From: Citrus sinensis
Lineage: Eukaryota; Streptophyta; Magnoliopsida; Sapindales; Rutaceae
Assembly: GCF_022201045.2 (NCBI RefSeq)
Contig: NC_068564.1
Span: 28,611,001-28,675,000 of the forward strand
Reading direction: 5' to 3'
DNA length: 64,000 nucleotides
Shown here: one piece after another, positions 25,353-34,800 of the stretch
How positions within the stretch are numbered: position 1 is the first letter of the stretch
Layout of the letters: every line of letters starts with the position of its first letter
The notes under the pieces: model-generated
Told to the model about the DNA's origin: nothing
Databases searched by the model: none
What the model saw: the letters and a program-made list of their open reading frames with translations, nothing else
Translations under genes and position numbers: made by a program

Positions 25353-25763
25353 GACTACGGTCGATGACTTTCAGAGTAGAAGATTTTGGCTTTGCCTTTG
25401 CTTTTTTCTTTCTTTTTTTTTTATTTTTTTAAAAGCAAGTTTTGAAGCGGCGAAGAAAGCAGTGTGGACTGTGGCGTCTTCATAATTATTAATTATATAA
25501 TTTTGTTTACAAAAACGAATAAAAATAATTTAAGTCTATTTTTGCCTACATTAAATTATATATATAACCCTTAATAATAAAATTTTTATTTGCATAAAAT
25601 ATTAGTTTATTACTTTTATCAGGTGTGGAGGGTGTTTCTTTCATGCATGTGATATGTAAAAACAACAATAAAAATTCGGAAAAAAAGAGTTTATTATTTA
25701 TTGGTCCTCAGTCATGCATAAAGAACTAAAATTAATTAATTGATAAAGAAGATTAATCACCAA
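25353..25763. other. Spacer between the two genes in the Mutator-like element
   Basis: This AT-rich stretch follows the 3' end of copy B and precedes copy A. It would hold copy A's promoter and leader. No other frame or repeat was noticed. Confidence 0.4.
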
Positions 25764-26030
25764 TTAGCGGGCAGCAGGATTCTGCTCAGAATCTTCAACC
25801 TCGAGCTTCATCGGCAGCGGAGCAATCGGCTTAGGATCCGAAAATTTCACCACCTCTCGTTTCTTGCTTGCTTCTGCAGCTTCTCTTTCTTCACCTTCAC
25901 TTTTATTTCTCTCTTGCTTATTATTAAATATTGGAGCAGAAAATAATAAGTTTGTAAAGTGTGCGAACAGGTTTTTGGGTTCTTTTGAGTCTTTATTTTC
26001 GCTCTCAATTTGTGTGTCTTGTACAGCCAT
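25764..26030 (-). CDS. Small unknown protein inside the Mutator-like element, copy B
   Basis: An 88-residue frame starts MAVQDTQIESENK, has a hydrophobic/aromatic patch (NLFAHFTNLLFSAPIF), a charged linker rich in Lys and Glu, and ends with KFSDPKPIAPLPMKLEVED before the stop. The order of parts and several residues match copy A (MA..T.I, aromatic patch, [RK]F.D..[PR]PI.P.P[IM][EK]LE.E). The two therefore look like diverged tandem paralogues in the same orientation. No function is recognised. It lies 190 bases inside the right inverted repeat of the element. Confidence 0.5.
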   Translation of the reverse strand: MAVQDTQIESENKDSKEPKNLFAHFTNLLFSAPIFNNKQERNKSEGEEREAAEASKKREVVKFSDPKPIAPLPMKLEVEDSEQNPAAR

Positions 26031-26150
26031 GAATGCGAATGTGGTGAGTAGAGACCAGGGAATAATTAAGCTTTGAGCTTTGAGTTTATCAAAGCTTTTG
26101 TTTGGGTTCTTGAAACTGAAATAACTTTTTTTTTGCTTATTACATATCTT

Positions 26151-26164
26151 AAACGACGTCGTTT
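26151..26164. promoter_or_regulatory. AAACGACGTCGTTT palindrome
   Basis: This perfect 14-base palindrome is centred on the ACGT core of a bZIP C-box (GACGTC). It is 120 bases upstream of copy B's start codon and just inside the right inverted repeat. It could be a bZIP site in a captured promoter. A related but imperfect ACGACGTTTT occurs upstream of the NOI gene near 37278. Confidence 0.45.
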
Positions 26165-26344
26165 TTTAAGCCCAAGTGAAATTATCATTTTAGCCTTATG
26201 ACATCAGCAACGTCTTGACGGTTTGCAGACGGAGATGGAAATGTGAAAAAAATTATAAGTTCAGGTGGAGCGCAGCTAAAAAAATTAGAATTTGTGTATT
26301 TTTAAAAAAGTGGACAAAATCAGGTGAACGGTGGATATTTTCTC

Positions 26345-26353
26345 TAAAAACAA
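26345..26353. repeat. Right 9 bp target-site duplication
   Basis: TAAAAACAA abuts the right inverted repeat and is identical to the copy at 24652-24660. Confidence 0.7.
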
Positions 26354-27267
26354 AAATACCCATACGTAGATATATTTGTGGATTGCTAAAACGTGGTATT
26401 GAGTGTTATATTTATGTTTCTCTCATAGTATTTAAGAAGTGGGTTAAATACATCTATATCTATTTCGGTGTTTTGATTAAAAGATATTTACGTAATAAAT
26501 TATTTTATTGAATTTAGAGTCAATTTTAAACCTTATCTTTTAGCAATTTAGAATTGACAAGCTCAAAAGAGAAAAAGATCAGATAAATTAACTAAAGATT
26601 TATGCTTTTGCCACCTTCTAAATTTAAAGTAAATGTTAAGAGTGTATATAACTTCATTCTATAATAATTTAGAATTAACTAGATCAAATAAGAAAAAAAA
26701 TCACATAGATTAGCTAAAGATAACAAAATAATTTTTGTAAGAGTAATAATAATTTATAAATGGAGTTAGAGATTTTTTAACACCCTTCTAAAATTCTTTA
26801 TACACCCTTTTTCCAATTTTATTTCTTAAAAGGCCCAAAATTAATTTATGAAAAAAGTAACCCATATATTAAAATCAATCAGTAACCCATATATTTTTAT
26901 CTATAAAATATATAAACATTTTGAATTATTTTCTTTTTATTATATGGTTTTTATCTCTATAATTTTAAATTCTTATGATTTTTTTTAAAAAAAATTAAAT
27001 TTCAAAAATATAAATATAATTATGAAAATGTGGTGGGTGTAAAATATTTTTTAAGATAAAACTTTTTTAACTTTATTTTTAATTATTTAGTTACTCTCAA
27101 ATTCGAAAGTCTTACGAGAAATTTTGAGGAACGATGTCAAACGTAGTAACGTACTCATTTGATGGGGGTATGGGCCGGATTTGCAAGACACCCAGCGGCA
27201 GCGCAACCACCCTTCGTCCTTCGAATTTAAACTCTCTAACTTGCCCACTCTGACAAGGACTGCACTC
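26354..27267. other. Intergenic region upstream of the PPR gene
   Basis: This is AT-rich DNA with many A/T runs to about 27110, followed by a more balanced stretch that is probably the promoter and leader of the PPR gene. The open frame continues upstream of the first ATG at 27268 but has no ATG there. No gene is apparent. Confidence 0.45.
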
Positions 27268-30200
27268 ATGTCCTGTTTCAGTTGTTCTTCAACTGCCAAA
27301 AGAATCTCTCAATTTCCCCACAAATTCTCACAACTTAGAGCCTGCTCTTGTATGCGTGCACCCTCTAATCACAGCAAAAACTTAAGAAATAATGCCACTA
27401 ACTCAACTTATTCACAAACCTCTGGTATTTCCCTCTCTCTCCTTGTCTCTCTTCCTTTCTGTTTGTATTTATGCCTCAATCACTGTGCTTTTAAGTGCAA
27501 AGTTTTGAACTTTCTTTCATTTGCAGATATGGAGAAGAGCATATACACACTTCTCACCATAGACCGTTGGGAGTCGCTGAACCACATGGAATACAAGCTA
27601 GCTTCACTCAGACCAGTTCATGGGAGGTTAGCTTTGAAATTCCTCAACTGGGTCATGAACCAGCCTGGTTTGGAACTCAAACACTTAACTCATATACTTT
27701 GTTTGACAACTCATGTACTTGTTAAAACTAGAATGTATGAGGATGCCAAGTTGATATTGAGGCAGTTGGCTCAAATGGGTATCAGTCAAAACTCTGTTTT
27801 TGGTTCTCTAATGAATACATATCCACTTTGTAACTCAAACCCTTCGGTTTTTGACTTGTTGATTAGGGTGTATTTGAGAGAAGGAATGGTTGAGTATGCT
27901 TTAGAGACTTTTCAGTTGATGGGTTTTAGAGGGTTTAACCCTTCTGTATACACTTGTAATATGATGTTAAGTTTTATGCTGAAAGACCGTAGAGTTGATT
28001 CGGTTTGGCTGCTTTTTGATGATATGCTTGATAGGAAGATTTGTCCTAATGTTGCTACTTTTAATATACTGATAAATGTCTCATGTGTGGAAGGCAAGCT
28101 TAAGAAAGCTGGTTATTTGTTAAGAAAAATGGAAGAGAGTGGTTATGTTCCAAATATAGTTACTTATAATACTTTGCTCAACTGGTATTGTAAGAAGGGG
28201 AGATATAAAGCAGCTTTCAAGTTGATTGATTGTATGGCATCTAAGGGTATTGAAGCTGATGTATGTACATATAATATGTTCATAGATGATTTGTGCAGAA
28301 ACAATAGAAGTGCCAAAGGTTATTTACTGCTGAAAAACATGAGGAAGAGGATGATAACACCCAATGAAGTCACCTATAATACTCTTATTAATGGGTTTGT
28401 TAAGGAAGGAAAGATTCAGGTAGCATCTCGGGTTTTTGATGAGATGTCTATGCTTAATTTTTCACCAAACAGTATCACTTACAATGAATTGATTGATGGG
28501 CATTGCAGCAAGGGCAATTTTAAAGAAGCTTTTAGACTTTTGGCTATGATGGAAGAGATGGGATTAAGACCAAACGAAGTCAGCTATGGAGCTCTTTTAA
28601 ATGGGTTTTGCAAACATGCCAAATTTGACCTGGCAAGGAGTTTGCTTGAGAGAATGAGGACTAATGGAATAAGTATCAGTTGTATTGCATATACATCAGT
28701 CATTGATGGGTTATGCAAGTGTGGGCTGCTTGATGAAGCTATGCAACTGTTCAATAAGATGTTCAAGGATGGACTGAATCCTGATCTTATCACTTTTTCT
28801 GTACTTATAAATGGATTTTGCAAAGTCGGGATGACCAGAAAAGCGAAGGCAGTATTATGTAAAATGTATAGAGATGGACTTGTTCCGAACAAAATCATAT
28901 ATTCTACATTAATCTATTACTTTTGCAAGATGGGGAAAGTTACGGAAGCAATGAAGGTCTATGCAGTTATGAATCGCAATGCTCAGGGTTCGGATCATTT
29001 TACATGTAACATGCTAGTCGCTTCTCTTTGTAAAGGTGGAAAAGTTTGCGAGGCAGAGGATTACGTGGGTCACATGAAGAGGATTGGTGTTGTCCCTAAC
29101 TCCATTACTTTTGATTGTATGATAGATGGCTATGGAACCTTGGGAGATGGGTTAAAAGCATTTTCTATGTTTGATGAAATGGTTAAATTAGGTCATCACC
29201 CAAGTATTTTCACATATGGGAGTTTACTTAAAGGACTGTGTAAAGGTGGGAATTTGAAGGAGGCAAAGAGATTTTTGAATAGCCTACACCATATTCCTTC
29301 TGCTGTTGATACTGTTGCCTACAACACAATCCTTGCTGAGACATGCAAATCTGGGAATTTATGGGAGGCAATTGTTCTTCTTGATGAGATGGTTCAGTTC
29401 AATTTGCTGCCGGATCGTTACACATATACTATTCTTCTTGCTGGTTTATGTAGAAAAGGAAAAGTGGTTAGTGCTCTCCTTTTCTTCGAGAAAGTGGTGT
29501 CTAAACGTACTTTTTCCCCAAATAATGTAATGTTTACCTGCTTGGTTGACGGTCTTTTCAAGGCTGGCCAATCCAAGGCTGCAATGCATATCAGCAAAAT
29601 AATGGACAAAGAAGGTGTGTACCCTGATACCATTGCTTTTAATGCAGTTATGGATGGATTCTCAAGGATGGGAAATATGATGATGGCCAATGATCTGCTA
29701 TCCACAATGAGGAGCAGAAAATTGTGCCCTAGTTTGGCTACATATAACATTCTCTTGCATGGTTATTCAAAGAAAAAGGATTTATTGATGTGCTCCATGT
29801 TACTCAATACCATGAAGATGGAGGGTCTTTTGCCTGACAAGTTAACATGTCATTCTCTTATTCTTGGATTTTGTGAGACTGGTATGTTGGAAGTTGGTTT
29901 TAAATTCTTGAAAAAGATGATAGCGGAAGGTACCATGGTTGAATGTTTTACATTTAACTTGCTCATGAGGAAGTGTTGTGAAGCTGGTGAGATGGGGAAG
30001 GCCTTTGATCTGTTCAATATTATGAATATGTTGGGAGTTGTTCCTGATACAAATACCCAGGATGCTATCATAATGGGACTGAAGAGAATTGCTGCTTTCC
30101 AAGAATCCCATTTTGTTTTGCGTGGAATGGCAGAGAAAGGTTTAACACCCAAGTGCACACAATATATTACTTTAATTAATGGTATGTGTAGGGTAGGCAA

Positions 30201-30783
30201 TTTCCAAGGAGCATTCAAGCTAAAAGATGAAATGGAGGCGCTTGGCATCAGTTCCTCTGATGTAGCTGAAAGTGCTATGGTAAGGGGCCTTGCCCACTGT
30301 GGAAAGGTTGAAGAAGCAATGCTGGTTTTGAATCGCATGCTTAGGATGCGACTTGTTCCAACTATTGCCACGTTTACAACGCTAATCCACAAGTTCTGCA
30401 AGGAAGCAAAATTTGTAGACGCACTGAAGTTGAAAGGCACAATGGAACTCAGTGGTGTGAAGCTCGATGTAGTTTCTTACAATGTTCTAATTTCAGGCCT
30501 CTGTGCTAATGGTGATGTTATGCCTGCATTTGAACTGTATGAGGAGATGAAACATAAAGGCCTTTGTCCCAACTCCACCACCTATAGTGTTCTCATTGAT
30601 GCCATTTCCAAAAAAGAGAACAATCTTGTGAAGGGTGAAATCCTTTTGAAAGATATACAGGAGAGAGGATTCATATCTTGGAATTGGGATGGGAGCACTC
30701 AACATTTGCACGAGGGCTTGATCAATGCCCTGAGAAAGTTGAAGTCCTTCAAGAAAAATAGAAGAAATAATGCAAAAAGTTAG
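27268..30783 (+). CDS. P-class pentatricopeptide repeat protein (At5g55840-like)
   Basis: Two exons are proposed, 27268-27424 and 27527-30783, giving 1137 aa. Exon 2 is a single long repeat array. The first ATG is at 27268. Residues 1-53 are Ser/Arg/Cys-rich with almost no acids, typical of a mitochondrial or plastid presequence. From about residue 125 to 1095, 35-residue PPR motifs follow one another (for example TFNILINV, TYNTLLNWYCKKGR, TYNTLINGFVKEGK, TYTILLAGLCRKGK). No E, DYW or SMR domain follows, so this is a P-class protein expected to bind organellar RNA sequence-specifically. The sequence closely follows Arabidopsis At5g55840. The 102-base intron 27425-27526 is a multiple of three and contains no stop, so retention is also translatable. 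The gene ends in a basic tail. Confidence 0.9.
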   Translation: MSCFSCSSTAKRISQFPHKFSQLRACSCMRAPSNHSKNLRNNATNSTYSQTSGISLSLLVSLPFCLYLCLNHCAFKCKVLNFLSFADMEKSIYTLLTIDRWESLNHMEYKLASLRPVHGRLALKFLNWVMNQPGLELKHLTHILCLTTHVLVKTRMYEDAKLILRQLAQMGISQNSVFGSLMNTYPLCNSNPSVFDLLIRVYLREGMVEYALETFQLMGFRGFNPSVYTCNMMLSFMLKDRRVDSVWLLFDDMLDRKICPNVATFNILINVSCVEGKLKKAGYLLRKMEESGYVPNIVTYNTLLNWYCKKGRYKAAFKLIDCMASKGIEADVCTYNMFIDDLCRNNRSAKGYLLLKNMRKRMITPNEVTYNTLINGFVKEGKIQVASRVFDEMSMLNFSPNSITYNELIDGHCSKGNFKEAFRLLAMMEEMGLRPNEVSYGALLNGFCKHAKFDLARSLLERMRTNGISISCIAYTSVIDGLCKCGLLDEAMQLFNKMFKDGLNPDLITFSVLINGFCKVGMTRKAKAVLCKMYRDGLVPNKIIYSTLIYYFCKMGKVTEAMKVYAVMNRNAQGSDHFTCNMLVASLCKGGKVCEAEDYVGHMKRIGVVPNSITFDCMIDGYGTLGDGLKAFSMFDEMVKLGHHPSIFTYGSLLKGLCKGGNLKEAKRFLNSLHHIPSAVDTVAYNTILAETCKSGNLWEAIVLLDEMVQFNLLPDRYTYTILLAGLCRKGKVVSALLFFEKVVSKRTFSPNNVMFTCLVDGLFKAGQSKAAMHISKIMDKEGVYPDTIAFNAVMDGFSRMGNMMMANDLLSTMRSRKLCPSLATYNILLHGYSKKKDLLMCSMLLNTMKMEGLLPDKLTCHSLILGFCETGMLEVGFKFLKKMIAEGTMVECFTFNLLMRKCCEAGEMGKAFDLFNIMNMLGVVPDTNTQDAIIMGLKRIAAFQESHFVLRGMAEKGLTPKCTQYITLINGMCRVGNFQGAFKLKDEMEALGISSSDVAESAMVRGLAHCGKVEEAMLVLNRMLRMRLVPTIATFTTLIHKFCKEAKFVDALKLKGTMELSGVKLDVVSYNVLISGLCANGDVMPAFELYEEMKHKGLCPNSTTYSVLIDAISKKENNLVKGEILLKDIQERGFISWNWDGSTQHLHEGLINALRKLKSFKKNRRNNAKS

Positions 30784-30833
30784 TAAAAAGCAATGTAATG
30801 GGTTAGACTCACAAAATATTCATCTTCAAGGGA
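30784..30833. other. Short gap between PPR stop and UPL pseudogene
   Basis: Only 50 bases separate the PPR stop codon from the start of UPL homology, so the PPR 3' UTR probably runs into the pseudogene. Confidence 0.5.
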
Positions 30834-31810
30834 GAACACACTGGATTCTCAGGACACTAACCAGACTGATCAAACTAGCACGAATAATGAGGGTCTTGGT
30901 GCTAGTGCCATTGATCAGTTGATCCTACTTTCATGGAGGCATTACCTGAGGACTTGCTGGCAGAAGTGCTAGCTTCCCAGCAAGCTTCGTCTGTTCAACC
31001 TAACTTACGCACCACCTTCTGCTGATGATATTGATCCTCAGTTTTCAGCTGCTCTTCCTCCTGATATCCGAGCATAGTTTTGGCCCAACAGATAGCACAG
31101 GGGTTGGCTCATCACGGAGAAGGACAGCCAGTTGACATGGATAATGCTTCAGTTATTGCAACTTTTCCTGCTGATTTATGTGAAGAGGTGCCATTTTTTA
31201 AATTTTTCTTTAAGTTACTAATCAAACTGCAATAACCTTTCTGCTTTTGGTGTTATTCCAGGTACTTTTGACTTCTTCAGAAGCTGTTTTGTCCGTGCTG
31301 CCTTCTTCATTACTTGCTGAAGCTCATCTATCAAGGGTCCAAGCAAAGAGTCATTCGGACCTGCAGTCTTTTTGGAGGAAGTAATGAAGAAGGTAGAAGA
31401 GCAGACAGTGATGGACAAGGGTGTTGGGGTTACAATAGGTAGAAGAGCAGCTTCTGCTATTGCAGATAGCTTGAAAGGAAGGAAATTAAAGTAGAGCCTC
31501 TTCTGATGCAAATGCATTGAAAGCCTTGATCCAACTTTTACGATTAACTCAGGTAAAGCAATATTCTATTTTACGGTTAATTTGCCCTGGAATACCTGCA
31601 AAATTTTTTTATTTAGAAATATAAATCTGTATCAATCATCGAAATTTACAAACAAATCATTGCTTAGAAAAATAAGGTGGTTGGTTGGGTTTGGACGATG
31701 AATAGAGATTGCATTATGCTAATTGCCAATAAATGAATTATTGTACTCTGTTCAATCTGGACTCCACTCCACTCTAATCAGCTTTTGTTTTTTAAAAAAC
31801 AAAACCTCGA
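30834..31810 (+). pseudogene. Partial duplicate of UPL1 (UBM region), broken
   Basis: The sequence matches 17850 to about 18800 of the UPL gene in the same order and strand: the end of its giant exon, the whole small intron 18198-18272, exon 18273-18590 and about 200 bases of the next intron. Because introns are present, this is a DNA-level duplication and not a processed copy. Damage includes an eight-base insertion near 30912 (GATCAGTT duplicated), a lost base near 31008, an in-frame stop where UPL has GAAGTTTTG (here ATAGTTTTG near 31075) and deletions around 31380 and 31475. It spans the ubiquitin-binding UBM motifs of the parent. It cannot encode a ligase. Confidence 0.92.
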
Positions 31811-34800
31811 TTTCAAATGAAGCTAAGATGGTACATGTGTTAATCAGTTGCGATGATGATGATTTAGTTTGTGCTATATTCAGTTAGTTTTTCATCTAAA
31901 AGTATTTTTGTTTACTTATACAGTCTATTATCGGTTTGCTTTCTTTGGGTGAAAAGCTTTTGGCTTCATTTCTGGATGTCATGAGAATCTCAGAATTGTG
32001 ATATTGAAAGGGTTTTTGATGCATTGATGTCGAAGCAGGTGTGTAAAACAACAAAATATAGACTTTCTACTATTTCTGATATGCTAAAGGAGTCCTTTGC
32101 TTGCTATATGCATGTTCATGTCTTTGTTTGATACATATGTGCTTGCATGATTCTTTCTTTGTTTTGGGGGTTAAGGCCTCAATAGTTCATTTTTTTTTTT
32201 TCACTCCTGGATATCAATTATTAATTATTGACTTGATTAGCAGGATATTCTTTAATCAGCAACTAATTTTATTGAAGATGAACTGATCTGATGTGTTATT
32301 AGTTGAGCAGGGGTCTATTGTTAAGTAACCATTTTGACCTAAAATTGGTTTGTCACTAAATCTTGATCTTGGCTTCTAATGATCTACCTTGCTTTTTGAT
32401 TGGTTAATTTCCGGCCAGCCACAAGATGCAGCTTAGAGGCAACACTTGGAATGACTTGCTGGTATCCTGGGCATTTCATTAGCCTGAATGCAGATGGAAC
32501 CGCTTGCCTAAATTGCCTAAAGCAGTATTCAAATATGTAGTGAGTTGACTCTTCTACCAAATACTGAATGCTACGTGGAGCAATGTAAATCATCTTTGAT
32601 CTGTGGACCTAGCTTATTTTTTGTCCTTTTCTTTGATTTTGCTGATTAAATGGAATAGGTCTTCAAGTTTGTTCCTCATTGCCAGTGTTAGGAAGAAAAT
32701 AATAATATAGAGCCTTGTCCTTTCTGCATGTGAGTCTCGTGGATCAAACCACATCTGGCATTTGCTATATTTTCAACAGCCATTGGAGGGCCATGAATCA
32801 TTGATATGTGGGTCTTCATACTCAATCAGTAAGTGAAACTCATGCTAAAACTCCGTACGTCAACAAAACTTACCCTTTGCATTGTTTCCCTGATCTGTCT
32901 TTTTGTATGATTTCAGGAAAAGCCAGCACTCATTCTAGCTAGCAGTGTTGCAGATATGGAGTTAACGACTCAATGTCAAGGGAACCTAATAAATAACCTG
33001 TCTCAATCTCTCTGTGGAATTTGAGCTTGACAATGGAAGCATAAGGTCTTGAAATCTTAAAAAATATGATACGTTGCCATCGGCGTGGCAGACAGAATCT
33101 AGCAAAGATAACTTGATGTGCCTACTATAATTGTTTTTGTAATAAAATTATAATCTTTTTTTTTTTTTTTGCTTTTTTTGGGGATAGAATAACAGTATTG
33201 GTTCTGATCATATTTAATCATCCTCATCGTTTGTTTTTTTTTCACTATATGCTCATAGCTTTATATTTTCTTACAGCTCCATTCCTTTAACTTACAGAAA
33301 CTAGATTGTTGAGAGTACTGGTTCAAGCATCTGTGGCCTGTGGGAGCTCTTCTCTTTTCATACAAAATATAAAATAGGGGCAGATTTCTCACTAAATATT
33401 TGATAGCGAGAGTTGATTTTCGAACTATGTTTGGTAAATCACTTGGTAAATTATAAATGTATGTATCCCATTTCCTAATATACCTCTTGTAACATGTATA
33501 CATATAGACTATAACAGTTAAAATTTAAAATAAATAAATAAATATATATATAATAAATAAATAAAAAGTAATATGGTTTGAATGATCATCCTTGAGTTGA
33601 TTAAACAAATCTTCTCCTGATGTAATTTCTTTTGAATTTTTCAAGATCTTCTATCATGTGTCTTTTAGTGGTAGTGTATGGATAAGATGAAACTTCTTTT
33701 ATTTTTTTATTTATTAATTACCCATCAACAATTGAGTTATTTGCTCAGAATCGTGATCCTAAAGGCAAAGATGTAATTGATCTTATTGTACCATCCATTT
33801 AATTAATTGGGTTAGAGGTTTGGATTTTTATATGTTTTAGTATTAAATGCATCTCTTTATCTTTGGTTTAATTCTGTTGCCACAGCAATGAAAATATTCT
33901 CTCTTTTAATTATCTTGTGTTCACATCCATACCAATTAAAAAGCAAATTAATTAATTGTAAACATATTTCCCAAAAAAAAAAAAAGGAAATTAATTGTAA
34001 GCTCTTAATATTTTTAATTTAAGTGCCAGAAATGCAGCTCGCCAACACAGTTCCTGCAACTCAAACTAGGTGCGGTTTTATAAAATATAATTTGGTCGGC
34101 CAGCTTTTGTGTTCAATAAAATTCTCAAAATAGACGTCACAGCTTCTTTGTGGCCAAATTATTTTAGTTTTAGCTTTTCCAATCCAAAAGAGCAAGAAAG
34201 AGATTATATATATATATATTTTATCTTCAACTTTAATTAAATTATTGCTTAATTGTAATATAAATATTTTCATTTTTCATTTTATGACGTCACCATCCTT
34301 TAGAATTGATACCCACGTCTTAACTAGTGGTTCTTTCAATGAAAGTGATGTGCGAACGTCAAACGTCTTCAATAATTTCTCTCTTTTCTTAAAAAAAGAT
34401 AAATAAATCAATTATTTATTATGAGAATATCACGTGGTTTTTTTTTTTAAAAGGATTTGTGTGTCTTAAATAAATTGATATGCTTCAATTTATACCTCAA
34501 ACTATTGAAAATATTAATCAACCCCGATGTATCATTAAGAAGACAAAAATTTAATAAAATTTTTTCACCAACGTGACTTCTATTTATATTTATATTTTGA
34601 ACGGTAAATAAATGTGCGTTAATATTTTTAATAATTTAAAAAATAAATTGAAATATGACCATTTATGACGGGATGCACTGAAATTTTATCCTTTTTAAAT
34701 GTTAATATTAACTAACTTTTTTAAGAATTCAAGTTCTCTTTATTAAATATGGGTCAGCTAAATTAGCTTTAAAAACACCTTCTTTTACTGTTGTTTTATT

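Larger units (their letters stand above)
24661..26344. mobile_element. Mutator-like element carrying two small genes (Pack-MULE-like)
   Basis: The ends 24661-24784 and 26221-26344 are inverted repeats of 124 bp that differ at about nine positions by eye. They begin GGGAAAATATCCACCG and, on the other strand, GAGAAAATATCCACCG. Directly outside both ends is the same 9-mer, TAAAAACAA (24652-24660 and 26345-26353). A 9 bp target-site duplication plus long TIRs is the signature of Mutator-like elements. The inside has no transposase frame but contains two related protein-coding frames on the minus strand. The element is therefore non-autonomous and resembles a Pack-MULE, meaning an element that moved host gene sequence. 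Confidence 0.75.

Noticed and set aside
26215-26511. A 98-residue plus-strand frame and a similar minus-strand frame at 24644-24832
   Set aside because: Their shared protein-like sequence is just the inverted repeat of the Mutator-like element read in both arms; it is not a gene pair.
27181-27267. Upstream extension of the PPR frame
   Set aside because: It contains no ATG; the first ATG in frame is at 27268 and begins a good presequence.
30834-31560. The UPL-like segment as an active gene or extra exon
   Set aside because: It has an in-frame stop, an eight-base insertion and several deletions relative to the parent.
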